A stretch of 7,179 nt of DNA from Chloroflexota bacterium (GCA_030616195.1 JAUWXW010000082.1:1-7179); one strand, 5' to 3'. Positions 1 to 6,654 are shown, numbered from the stretch's first letter. Notes: a model not told the origin generated them from the letters alone. Made by a program: numbers and translations.

Positions 1-1
1 A

Positions 2-367
2 GTCCAGTTCCTAGGGATCCGCCATGATGTACCCGATCTGATGCGCGAGGCTGCCCTCTTCGTAAGGCCATCTTCGCTGGAGGGTATGCCGTTGACTGTA
101 CTGGAGGCTATGGCGTCAGCGCTACCAGTGGTGGCGACCCCTATCGCAGGCACCGCCGAGCTTGTGAGAGATGGGACCCATGGTTACCTGATCCAGGTTG
201 GCGACAGCGCGGCATTGGCAAACGCTATCACTAGGCTTCTGGATGACCGCTCTTTGGCTGAGGAGATGGGACGTCGGGGACGGGAACTGGTGGAGGGCCG
301 CTATACCTGGGACGCCGTCCTAGACCAGACAGAGCGTGTATACGCTGAGGAGATGTGCCGTCAGTGA
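2..367 (+). CDS. Glycosyltransferase family 4 (GT4-like), C-terminal part; 5' end outside window
   Basis: This is the last 121 codons of a gene that is open to the left edge. It reads in frame from base 2, so the internal ATG at 41 is not the start. The fragment begins V-Q-F-L-G-I-R-H-D-V-P-D-L-M, matching the 'FLG.r.Dvp.l' strand of the C-terminal Rossmann domain in GT4 retaining glycosyltransferases. It continues with F-V-x-P-S-S-L-E-G-M-P-L-T-V-L-E-A-M-A, which contains the E-x7-E motif (Glu27 and Glu35 of the fragment) that binds the nucleotide-sugar donor. The P-V-V-A-T-P-I-A-G-T-A-E-L-V segment and a helical tail follow, as usual for the family. The enzyme would transfer a sugar from an NDP-sugar donor to a growing glycan or lipid acceptor at the cytoplasmic face; donor and acceptor cannot be read from this fragment. 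Its TGA overlaps the next gene. The family call is firm, the substrate unknown. Confidence 0.93.
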   Translation, partial: VQFLGIRHDVPDLMREAALFVRPSSLEGMPLTVLEAMASALPVVATPIAGTAELVRDGTHGYLIQVGDSAALANAITRLLDDRSLAEEMGRRGRELVEGRYTWDAVLDQTERVYAEEMCRQ

Positions 368-1413
368 GCTATCGTCAGGTGTCGGGACAGGCACGGGTGG
401 GTGTTGTGGGTAGGGGGTGGGTGGCCACTGCACGCCATATCCCCGTTTTTAAGCGAGATGGCATGGCCACCGTGAAGGCCCTGTTGGATCGCGACCTAAG
501 CAGGGCGGAGTCAGCTGCCAAGCGGTTCCGCATCCCGCACTGTTTCAACCGTCTGGAAGAGTTCTTGCAAGAGCCTCTGGACGTGGTCTCGGTGTGCACA
601 CCGCCTGGGACGCATGCATCGCTGGTAGAGGCAGCGATCCGGGCCGGTAAGCATGTCCTGGTGGAGAAACCAATGACATTGACGTCTGAGGAGGGGAAGT
701 CCCTGGAAGCACTCGCGCGTGAAGCGGGTGTTGTACTGTGCCCCGCCCACAACTTCCTGTTCTCTCGATCAACGCAGCAGGCAAAGTCGCTGTTGCGGAA
801 TGGCGAGGCTGGGGAGGTAAGCTGGGCGATGGGGGTGCAGTTGAGTAGCTGGCGTCGGCGTCTCCCTACGTGGTTCGACGATCTGCCGGGAGGGCTTTTT
901 TTTGATGAAGCACCTCACTTGCTCTACTTGATGCGGCATTTCCTGGGAGATTTGCGAGTGGAGCAGGCTTGGCACACCAGCGTCAGCGGGAACTCATCGA
1001 GCAGATCCGAGCGAATGGAGGCTCGCTTGCAAGGGGCCCAGGGGACCGGTTACCTGACCATGTGGTTTGGAGCACCCTTTTCGGAATGGTTGTTCTTCCT
1101 GTTCTGTTCTCGTGGCGTGCTCGTACTGGACCTGTTTCGAGATATCCTCATCCATTTGCCGCCGGAACAGGCCCACAACGCGCCTGACATCTTGAAGTCG
1201 TCGGCGTTGGGCACTCTCCAGTTGTGGGGGGGGATTGGCAGCTCCGGTATGCGGCACGCCCGCGGCCAATTGTTCTACGGGCACGACCTGCTGATACACA
1301 AGTTCCTGGATGCGGTGATTAACGGCGGCGAACCCCCTGTTTCGGCGCGGGATGGATGGGAGGTGGTCGCTTTGATGGAAGAGATACTACGGCGCTCTTC
1401 GCAAGGGGGATAA
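364..1413 (+). CDS. Gfo/Idh/MocA-family NAD(P)-dependent oxidoreductase
   Basis: A 349-residue protein of normal family length. The N-terminal Rossmann fold shows G-V-V-G-R-G-W-V-A at about residues 13-21. The family's V-x-V-C-T-P-P-G-T-H segment lies near 75-84. The hallmark G-K-H-V-L-V-E-K-P is near 95-103, with the conserved Lys in E-K-P. The C-terminal substrate domain includes G-G-L-F-F-D-E-A-P-H near 176-185, the usual position of the 'GG...D.G.H..D' site. Asp181 and His185 are present, but the Gly is Ala and the last Asp is Tyr188, so the chemistry may differ from the standard sugar dehydrogenases. Members typically oxidise or reduce sugars or nucleotide sugars, which fits the glycosyltransferase neighbours. 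I chose GTG at 364 because it makes a GTGA overlap with the upstream stop and lies 11 bases after GAGGAG (347-352). GTG at 355 (three residues longer) is the alternative, but it lies only 2 bases after that site. Confidence 0.93.
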   Translation: MSYRQVSGQARVGVVGRGWVATARHIPVFKRDGMATVKALLDRDLSRAESAAKRFRIPHCFNRLEEFLQEPLDVVSVCTPPGTHASLVEAAIRAGKHVLVEKPMTLTSEEGKSLEALAREAGVVLCPAHNFLFSRSTQQAKSLLRNGEAGEVSWAMGVQLSSWRRRLPTWFDDLPGGLFFDEAPHLLYLMRHFLGDLRVEQAWHTSVSGNSSSRSERMEARLQGAQGTGYLTMWFGAPFSEWLFFLFCSRGVLVLDLFRDILIHLPPEQAHNAPDILKSSALGTLQLWGGIGSSGMRHARGQLFYGHDLLIHKFLDAVINGGEPPVSARDGWEVVALMEEILRRSSQGG

Positions 1414-1440
1414 TTCCGATGAGGGAGGCCACTGCCAAAG

Positions 1441-2994
1441 ATGCTTGTGGACGTTGCCCGACGGTGGAAATCAGAAGAGGCCGATGCTATTGTCGTCCTC
1501 ATAGCGCTACTGGCCTTGTACAGTGGGCTCCGCTGGATGATGATGAGTGGAGAGGCAGCGCCGCCGGGATCGGATGGTGGGAACTGGCTTGCATTCAGCA
1601 GGGAGCTCTTCGGGGACAATGTGAAGGCAGCGGATGCAGCCTGCCCCCCGGTGTTTCTGTTGCTGCTTCGCAGTTCTCTGTCGTTTCTGTCCCCCTTGGT
1701 CGCTTTGAAAGTGCTGGGGCTGGTGACAGCTGCCAGCTTGAGTATCCCAGCATATCTCCTCCTTCGGACAGCAGTTGGTTCATGGCTGGCTGCCCTGCTG
1801 GCAGCGGCTGTCGCGGTCATGGACTACCATAACGAGGTGCTGGCCTGGGGAGGCTACCCACAACTGCTGGGCGCTGCTTTCCTATTGCTCTCCGTCTACC
1901 TATTACTCCAAGGATTGTACACGGGCAAGCTCCGATTCTTTGCAGGTTCCGCTGTTTGTACAGGCCTTACGGTAGCTACACACACCCTGTCCGCCGTCCA
2001 ACTAGCTCTAGCCTTGGCGGCGCTGCTGGCCATTCATGCCTATGGGCGACGAGGTGTCCCCGCCTCACCGCCGAGACGCCACTTAGGGCGGCTGCTGCTA
2101 TTCTGGGTGGTGACCACGGGTGTCCTGACCCTGGCGGTTGTTCCCTTCTACGTTAAGACAATCGGTCTATGGGCGGGGAACCCCGCGAACCCTCATGAGT
2201 TTAATCTGCTGGAGTTCTTGGGCACCTTTGGCTCCTGGCACAGCGAAAACTATATGTGGCTAGCGGCAGCAGTGGTCGGTGGTGCTGCTACGTGGTGGGC
2301 GGTCTTGGCCCGGCGTCGCCTTTTTCTGGCTGAGGCGGTAGCAGCCCTCTTGGTGTCCTCGATATTGGGGTTCGTATTCCTCCAAGAAATAAGGTCGGCC
2401 CATCTGCTGCAAGTCGGGTTGCTGCTCTCGGTCGGTGTAGTCGCAGCACTGGCGACAAAGGAGATGGTTTCCTGGCTGGCAGGGGTCGGCCGTCGGAAGT
2501 TACGGTTCTTGGCCATCGCGTTTGTTGTTGCCTTCGTGTGTGGTGTCCTGCTGTTTGGTCAGTGGCGAGCTCAGCTGGCATTCGATTGGTACCGTGTTGT
2601 GGACAATCAAGTGTTAGCGGCTCTGGATTGGGTCCAAGATCGCGGGTCTCCGGGAGACCGAGTCATCGCCAACGAGACGCCAGGTGGTGGTATCCTCGGG
2701 TGGTGGGTGGAGGGCTATGTAGGGTTGCCAACCTACCACGCTGTGGACGCACGCTGGCTCTCCTTTCGTCAGGAGAAGGAACAGGCTGAGGTAGCTCACC
2801 GCTTCCTTTCGCCAGACACTGAACCTTCAGAACTTCGCAGGATGGCGGAGACATACGAAGTTCGATTCCTGCTGCTACACAAAGAGACGTTGGACAATGA
2901 GTTGTCGAACCTTCTGGAAGCAGGCTTTGTGTCCGGTTTTGAGAACCAAACCATGATAGTCTTAACGAACGGAGAGGCGAGACCCGCCAGATGA
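1441..2994 (+). CDS. Polytopic GT-C-like membrane protein with soluble C-terminal domain
   Basis: A 517-residue protein. About residues 15-380 are a succession of hydrophobic helices (for example 16-36, then several from about 70 to 380). About residues 382-517 are soluble. After the first helix an extracytoplasmic loop carries P-P-G-S-D-G-G-N-W-L with Asp45, the position where GT-C glycosyltransferases keep a catalytic acidic residue. A later A-W-G-G-Y-P-Q-L-L-G stretch resembles the '6-pyruvoyl-tetrahydropterin synthase-related' membrane family (PF10131 type), whose name does not describe its function. The tail contains L-D-W-V-Q-D-R-G-S-P-G-D-R-V-I-A and G-W-W-V-E-G-Y, common in such proteins. 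By inference it transfers a sugar from a polyprenyl-phosphate donor on the outer face of the membrane. The start follows GAGGGAGG (1421-1428) by 12 bases, 27 bases after the previous stop. It overlaps the next gene by ATGA. Topology and class are well supported, exact activity is not. Confidence 0.85.
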   Translation: MLVDVARRWKSEEADAIVVLIALLALYSGLRWMMMSGEAAPPGSDGGNWLAFSRELFGDNVKAADAACPPVFLLLLRSSLSFLSPLVALKVLGLVTAASLSIPAYLLLRTAVGSWLAALLAAAVAVMDYHNEVLAWGGYPQLLGAAFLLLSVYLLLQGLYTGKLRFFAGSAVCTGLTVATHTLSAVQLALALAALLAIHAYGRRGVPASPPRRHLGRLLLFWVVTTGVLTLAVVPFYVKTIGLWAGNPANPHEFNLLEFLGTFGSWHSENYMWLAAAVVGGAATWWAVLARRRLFLAEAVAALLVSSILGFVFLQEIRSAHLLQVGLLLSVGVVAALATKEMVSWLAGVGRRKLRFLAIAFVVAFVCGVLLFGQWRAQLAFDWYRVVDNQVLAALDWVQDRGSPGDRVIANETPGGGILGWWVEGYVGLPTYHAVDARWLSFRQEKEQAEVAHRFLSPDTEPSELRRMAETYEVRFLLLHKETLDNELSNLLEAGFVSGFENQTMIVLTNGEARPAR

Positions 2995-3977
2995 GGAGCA
3001 GGGTAAGAGGCTTCCGACGTGTTGGGGCTCTTCTAGCCGGGGTGGGGATACTCACATCTATCCTGGCGGTAATCCTGGTGGTTGGGGATCTACGCGAGAT
3101 TCGTATTCTCTGGGACGAGTTGCGCTGGCACAGTCTCGTCTGGGTGGTACCGCTGGCTGTGGCGAACCACGGGCTGCGCTACTGGCGGTGGGAGATCCTG
3201 CTCAAGCTGGTAGCTTCCAGCAGTTTCAAGCGATCCATTGCTGTGCTCCTGTTCTCAGCTGGCTCATTGCTCGTCTTCACGCCTGCTCGGGTGGGTGAGG
3301 TGGCTAAGAGCGTCTACGCACGGGACTCCTTCGGCATCCCAATGGCAACCAGCCTGCCTATTCTCGTAGTCGAGCGCCTGGGTGATGCGGTCGTCATGGC
3401 GCTGCTCGCCACACTGGGACTGCTGCTGATCGGTGAGACTACGAACCTGTTGCTGGCTTGTATCATCCTTGGAGCAGCTCTGCTCATCCTCGTTGTAGGA
3501 AGGCCACTGTTGGAATGGGGGACGCGCTGGAAGCTTTTTCGGCTACAGGTAGGCTCGAGGCTGGGACAAACGCTCAGTCTGGCCAATGCAAGCCAACATT
3601 CGCTGCTCGCACCACGCCCACTAGGGGTTAGCCTCGCATTGGGAACCGGTGCCTGGGTAGCAGAAGTGCTTATCTATTTCCTATGCCTGTCTGCCATCGG
3701 AGTCCCTGTAGACTCTCATCTGTTCGTGGTGGCCCTAGCCGTGTTCCCACTTGCCTCGCTTGGCGGCAGTCTCTCTTTTCTGCCGGGAGGTCTGGGGGCG
3801 ACGGAGGGCGGTCTAACGGCTCTGGGGATTCTTCTCGCTGGGCTTTCTCTAGAGACGGCAATTCTGGCTGCGCTGCTCTCCCGAGCTGCCATCCTCGGCA
3901 CTATTGTGTTGGCGGGGATTGTATCTCTTCTGTTCTTGAATCGCATGCCCCGGCCGCAGCAAGTCAGTCTACATTAG
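2991..3977 (+). CDS. Lysylphosphatidylglycerol synthase TM-region / UPF0104 family membrane protein (AglD/YbhN-like)
   Basis: A 328-residue integral membrane protein with about eight hydrophobic segments. Family landmarks of PF03706 are visible in order: R-Y-W-R-W at 63-67 after the second helix, F-T-P-A-R-V-G-E-V-A-K-S at 96-107, V-E-R-L-G-D-A at 127-133, and F-L-P-G-G-L-G-A-T-E-G-G at 263-274. The soluble aminoacyl-transfer domain of true MprF is absent, so this is the stand-alone membrane type. Members occur in glycan and glycolipid clusters (archaeal AglD acts in protein N-glycosylation) and are thought to move or process lipid-linked sugars or phospholipids in the membrane. The ATG overlaps the upstream TGA (ATGA at 2991-2994), implying translational coupling; GGAGAGG lies at 2971-2977. 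It is the last gene of the glycan operon. I see no convincing hairpin terminator directly after it. Confidence 0.9.
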   Translation: MRSRVRGFRRVGALLAGVGILTSILAVILVVGDLREIRILWDELRWHSLVWVVPLAVANHGLRYWRWEILLKLVASSSFKRSIAVLLFSAGSLLVFTPARVGEVAKSVYARDSFGIPMATSLPILVVERLGDAVVMALLATLGLLLIGETTNLLLACIILGAALLILVVGRPLLEWGTRWKLFRLQVGSRLGQTLSLANASQHSLLAPRPLGVSLALGTGAWVAEVLIYFLCLSAIGVPVDSHLFVVALAVFPLASLGGSLSFLPGGLGATEGGLTALGILLAGLSLETAILAALLSRAAILGTIVLAGIVSLLFLNRMPRPQQVSLH

Positions 3978-4249
3978 GAGTGTTTTTGCAAACTGGCCTG
4001 CAAGCTAAAGGACATGCCTCCCTCCCACCCTGGCCTCCTCCACATGAAGCCTGAGAGGGACCACGAAGGCTACCAACGCCAAGCCACACCAAAGATACAC
4101 AAAGCCTTTAACGTCTCCGCACATTGACCACTGCACAAGAAGTAAACCGATGCACAGCGATCAAATGCCCTCTTCCTGAGCCACTGAGTTTCAACATTGC
4201 CTCTAACGACTACTTCCACACAAAATTTACTCATAATAGGCGATTAATA
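3978..4249. other. Intergenic gap without a convincing gene
   Basis: These 272 bases separate the glycan operon from the surface-protein gene. No forward frame continues convincingly; a forward frame that starts inside the previous gene runs to 4054 but is a shadow. On the reverse strand a 39-codon frame opens with ATG at about 4126 and ends near 4007. Its middle is hydrophobic (F-V-Y-L-W-C-G-L-A-L-V-A-F-V-V), but it has no clear ribosome binding site and I do not call it a gene. There is only a weak TTGCA/TGCAA pairing near 3986-4002. Confidence 0.5.
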
Positions 4250-4311
4250 TTGTAAGCCCATTGTAAGCCCTTTGTAACCTCATCTTCACATCCTTAATTG
4301 GTTTCTTAATT
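4250..4311 (+). promoter_or_regulatory. 11-bp-phased direct-repeat array A (candidate OmpR/PhoB-type operator)
   Basis: Heptamers begin exactly every 11 bases: TTGTAAG (4250), TTGTAAG (4261), TTGTAAC (4272), TCTTCAC (4283), TTAATTG (4294), with a further TTAATTC one base out of phase at 4306. The four-base spacers are CCCA, CCCT, CTCA, ATCC and GTTT. Seven plus four base direct repeats are the known site layout of PhoB/PhoP/OmpR-family winged-helix response regulators, which bind head-to-tail on one DNA face. The array ends about 55 bases before the surface-protein start. Weak -10 candidates follow it, CATAAA (4319-4324) and TATCCT (4329-4334), with no good -35, which fits an activator-dependent promoter. 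The repeat is directly visible; the regulator family and the activating role are inference. Confidence 0.6.
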
Positions 4312-4350
4312 CCAGGGGCATAAACTCATATCCTGCACTGATTGTATGGA

Positions 4351-4357
4351 GAGGTGA
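4351..4357 (+). promoter_or_regulatory. Strong ribosome binding site of the surface-protein gene
   Basis: GAGGTGA is a near-complete complement of the 16S rRNA 3' end and lies 6 bases before ATG 4364. It fixes that start and suggests high translation. Confidence 0.85.
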
Positions 4358-4363
4358 GGGAAA

Positions 4364-5647
4364 ATGCAAAAGTTAAAGTTAAAGCCAGCTAAAAGGGCTG
4401 CCAGCATTCTCCTGGCGGTAGCAGTCGCCTTTTTTCTGCTTTTTCTGTTTCTCATAGGGCCAAAGACAGCTGAGGCAGTCAGTGTTACCGTTAGTCCGTC
4501 TGTCAGCAGTGTCACTGTGGGTGGTTCGATAACATTTACTGTCAATATCGTCATCCAGTCCAATGAGCGCATCAAGATTGCGAGTGTGAATCTGGGCATC
4601 TTTTCCGATGCTGGGGGCACCACGCAGCTCACTGCTTCTCCCTATAGCTCTCCGCGAAGCATGACCTTCTATTCCGCAACTACCTCCACCGGATATGGAT
4701 ACCTCTCCGGGGACGGGTATTCCTTTGGCTACGGGTACGGCTATGGTGGGATTGCAACCGTAGTCTATCGCTGCACTGTGGCTACCACTGGCTGGGCCAC
4801 TGGCACATACTATGCCAGAGGTGATGTTGTCGCCACAGACGAACAAGGTAGCTCTCCCCAGACCTATTCCTCCAGCACCACGGCATTTACCGTGACTTCT
4901 GCACCTGCACCTGGACCAGTGCCTACGGTTGAGCCTACAGTTGAGCCTACGGTTGAGCCTACAGTTGAGCCTACAGTTGAGCCTACAGTTGAGCCAACAG
5001 TTGAGCCAACGGTTGAGCCTACAGTTGAGCCAACGGTTGAGCCTACAGTTGAGCCTACAGTTGAGCCAACGCCAACGCCGGTCGACTTGTCAGACGTAAT
5101 CGATGAGGGTGGCGTGGTGCAGCAGGACGTCCAGTACAGCACTCCTGACGGAGTGATGGGGATCCAGGTTGGCAGTGGCACCACCGCGCTAACGGCAGAC
5201 GGTGAGCCGCTGCAATCTATAGAGGTAGATTTGGTAGCGCCCGCAGAAGTACCCCCACCGCCGCCCAACGCCTACATAGTCGGTTCCACCTATGACCTTG
5301 GGCCAGAGGGCGCAACCTTCAATCCTCCAATCGCGCTAACCCTAGATTATAACTCCGGCTCGATCCCAGAGGGGGTCGCTGAAGAGGACCTGGTTATCGC
5401 TTATTACAATGTGGCCACAGGGCAGTGGGTATCGCTTCCCTCCACCGTCGACACGGTGAACAACACCATCACGGCTGAAGTGAGTCACCTTACCAAGTTT
5501 GCCATACTTGCCGCACCTGTTGTCGAGGCAGTGCCATTTAACACGTGGTTGGTCTTCGGCCCGATCCTCGGTGTTCTGGCGATAGCCGGACTGGCATTCT
5601 ACTTCTTGATAATGAGAAGGAGAAGGCGAACCTGGATAGCAACTTAA
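4364..5647 (+). CDS. Secreted, membrane-anchored surface protein with (PTVE)12 spacer
   Basis: A 427-residue protein. Residues 1-38 are a signal peptide: a basic start (K3, K5, K7, K10, R11), a long hydrophobic core and cleavage expected after T-A-E-A at Ala38. The mature N-part (about 39-180) is beta-rich and Ser/Thr-rich, like an Ig-type surface domain, and contains a Gly/Tyr-rich segment at 110-129. Residues 187-234 are twelve perfect Pro-Thr-Val-Glu repeats, an extended negatively charged linker. Residues about 240-390 form a domain containing T-Y-D-L-G-P-E-G-A-T-F, P-E-G-V-A-E-E-D-L-V-I-A-Y and S-H-L-T-K-F-A-I-L, a pattern I recall from surface proteins of methanogens and Chloroflexota. 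A membrane helix (395-417) and an Arg-rich tail (418-422) end the protein, so it is probably anchored in the membrane with the rest outside. It lacks LPXTG or PEP-type sorting motifs. Its function is unknown; an adhesin or envelope structural role is likely. The upstream 11-bp repeats suggest regulated expression. Confidence 0.9.
   Translation: MQKLKLKPAKRAASILLAVAVAFFLLFLFLIGPKTAEAVSVTVSPSVSSVTVGGSITFTVNIVIQSNERIKIASVNLGIFSDAGGTTQLTASPYSSPRSMTFYSATTSTGYGYLSGDGYSFGYGYGYGGIATVVYRCTVATTGWATGTYYARGDVVATDEQGSSPQTYSSSTTAFTVTSAPAPGPVPTVEPTVEPTVEPTVEPTVEPTVEPTVEPTVEPTVEPTVEPTVEPTVEPTPTPVDLSDVIDEGGVVQQDVQYSTPDGVMGIQVGSGTTALTADGEPLQSIEVDLVAPAEVPPPPPNAYIVGSTYDLGPEGATFNPPIALTLDYNSGSIPEGVAEEDLVIAYYNVATGQWVSLPSTVDTVNNTITAEVSHLTKFAILAAPVVEAVPFNTWLVFGPILGVLAIAGLAFYFLIMRRRRRTWIAT
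4922..5065 (+). repeat. 12 x 12-bp in-frame tandem repeat encoding Pro-Thr-Val-Glu
   Basis: Twelve consecutive 12-base units, CCW-ACR-GTT-GAG, run without interruption. Only the third bases of the Pro codon (CCT or CCA) and the Thr codon (ACA or ACG) vary; GTT GAG is invariant. The encoded peptide is perfect in all units. The unit length is a multiple of three, so gain or loss of copies would keep the frame. Confidence 0.97.
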
Positions 5648-5672
5648 ACCGAAGTGCTGGGGATTCGACGAG

Positions 5673-5714
5673 GAGGCTATGTGGCAACCTACTCCAGGCT
5701 TGCCACATAGCCTC
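5673..5714 (+). terminator. 15-bp perfect hairpin after the surface-protein gene
   Basis: GAGGCTATGTGGCAA (5673-5687) and TTGCCACATAGCCTC (5700-5714) are exact inverted repeats around a 12-base loop. One G-U pair can extend the base. The hairpin starts 25 bases after the stop codon. There is no T-run after either arm, so it is not a canonical intrinsic terminator. It may still terminate transcription in both directions or protect the 3' end of the message. The structure is certain, the role inferred from its place. Confidence 0.6.
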
Positions 5715-5899
5715 TGTGGATGCCTTCAGGGTTCATATCAGGCGCCGGCGAGAGAAAATTGAAGTAGACCACAGCCACCCACAGCTTATCCTCACCAAAG
5801 CCAGCATGGGATACTTCCTGGCAAAACCAGACTAGGCCAGCAGTTCCCATCCCAAGAGCAATGGTAGCCTCTACGTGGCAAACCGCACCAAAGCCAAAA
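5715..5899. other. Intergenic gap between hairpin and array B
   Basis: No forward gene is supported here. A reverse-strand frame of 79 codons runs from ATG 5928 to a TAG at 5689-5691. Its codons look fairly natural, but it overlaps both the hairpin and the second repeat array, and its product (M-K-K-S-L-R-K-D-Y-D-F-G-F-G...) matches nothing I recognise. I leave it uncalled; see the findings. Confidence 0.4.
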
Positions 5900-5954
5900 T
5901 CGTAATCTTTTCGTAAGCTTTTCTTCATGTTCTTGTAATGTCCTTAATCCAAAA
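5900..5954 (+). promoter_or_regulatory. 11-bp-phased direct-repeat array B (candidate OmpR/PhoB-type operator)
   Basis: Heptamers again begin every 11 bases: TCGTAAT (5900), TCGTAAG (5911), TCTTCAT (5922), TTGTAAT (5933), TTAATCC (5944), with spacers CTTT, CTTT, GTTC, GTCC, AAAA. The unit types and their order resemble the array at 4250: several TNGTAA units, one TCTTCA unit, and a final TTAAT unit preceded by TCC. A good -10 candidate, TATATT (5972-5977), lies 21 bases after the last unit, without a matching -35. The array precedes the YdjM-like gene start by about 110 bases. AGGAGGGG at 5957-5964 has no plausible start codon at the right distance. The repeats are plain to see; the regulator type is inference. 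Confidence 0.55.
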
Positions 5955-6066
5955 TTAGGAGGGGTTGTTTCTATATTCGTCACTGGAAGCTCCTACGATA
6001 GGCGTGCCGTTTGGTGATGTTTGGCATGTCATGTCATTTTAAGACTTGTTTAATGGAACCAACGAG

Positions 6067-6654
6067 ATGCTCATATTCGGACATGCCGGGATCACACTCG
6101 GCGCTGCGGCGTTGCTAAATGGTGCTCTCTCCAAGAGTTGTCTCCCTACCGCGCAGGGCTGCACCTCTGGCAGCAAAGCGTCGTGGCTTACGTCCTTGGG
6201 AAACCACATTGATATAAGACTTCTGCTCATTGGCTCACTCCTTCCAGATATTGTGGATAAGCCCATAGGACTGTATTTGTTTAGAGACTCCTTCAGCACC
6301 GGCAGGATATTCTGCCACACGCTTCTGTTCCTCTCCATCATCACCGTTGCCGGACTTTATCTATTCAAAAGCCGGGGGAAGGTCCGACTGCTCATACTTT
6401 CGTTTGGGACTCTAGCCCATCTCATATTAGATCAAATGTGGCTTGTCCATCAAACTATCCTCTGGCCACTCTATGGCTTCACTTTTCCACCTACAGATCT
6501 TACAGACTGGACGCTTGACAGATTTCACGCCCTCACTCATCCAGGCATATATGTACCTGAACTCATAGGGGCAGTCATACTCATCTGGTTTATCTTGATG
6601 CTAGTGCGCAACAGAAAGGTCTATGCGTTTGTCAAGAAGGGGAAAATTTTGTGA
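6067..6654 (+). CDS. YdjM-like (PF04307) predicted membrane-bound metal-dependent hydrolase
   Basis: From ATG 6067 the protein has 195 residues. It opens F-G-H-A-G-I-T-L-G, the typical start of the YdjM/LexA-binding membrane hydrolase family. It continues with L-I-G-S-L-L-P-D-I-V-D-K-P-I-G (Asp61 and Asp64), G-R-I-F-C-H-T-L-L-F (His84) and L-A-H-L-I-L-D-Q-M-W (His118 and Asp122). These His and Asp residues are the family's presumed metal ligands. About four to five membrane segments are visible, the last near the C-terminus before a basic tail. The substrate is unknown for the family; a role at the membrane, perhaps on lipids, is only a guess. I prefer ATG 6067 over TTG 6046 because homologues usually begin close to H-x-G-I-T and a weak TGGA lies 9 bases upstream. 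The gene is visibly more AT-rich than the glycan operon. No LexA-type box is apparent, but array B lies upstream. Confidence 0.82.
   Translation: MLIFGHAGITLGAAALLNGALSKSCLPTAQGCTSGSKASWLTSLGNHIDIRLLLIGSLLPDIVDKPIGLYLFRDSFSTGRIFCHTLLFLSIITVAGLYLFKSRGKVRLLILSFGTLAHLILDQMWLVHQTILWPLYGFTFPPTDLTDWTLDRFHALTHPGIYVPELIGAVILIWFILMLVRNRKVYAFVKKGKIL

Noticed and set aside
1275..1832. Long open frames on both strands across the 1413/1441 junction (158 and 181 codons)
   Set aside because: They lie over two well-supported genes, their products are Arg/Ser/Pro-rich without family features, and they are typical shadows in GC-rich coding DNA.
4007..4126. Reverse-strand 39-codon frame with a hydrophobic middle
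   Set aside because: No Shine-Dalgarno site, very short, and no family recognised; kept only as a note in the gap entry.
4250..4304. CRISPR-like reading of the short regular repeats
   Set aside because: Units are only 7 bases with 4-base gaps, far too short for CRISPR repeats and spacers; the 11-bp phase fits a response-regulator site instead.
4864..5268. Reverse-strand frame encoding repeated Gly-Ser-Thr-Val
   Set aside because: It is the antisense reading of the Pro-Thr-Val-Glu repeat; a 12-base unit without stops keeps all such frames open.
5545..5835. Forward 96-codon frame across the end of the surface-protein gene
   Set aside because: It starts inside the anchor region in another frame, has no ribosome site and runs through the hairpin; its product is unremarkable.
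5957..6042. Short leader ORF behind AGGAGGGG (5957-5964)
   Set aside because: The only in-frame start, TTG 5965, directly abuts the site with no spacing; no credible start follows at the normal distance.
6046..6066. TTG 6046 as the start of the YdjM-like protein
   Set aside because: It lacks a ribosome site and adds seven residues before the conserved H-A-G-I-T start region; ATG 6067 is the better choice, though TTG cannot be excluded.
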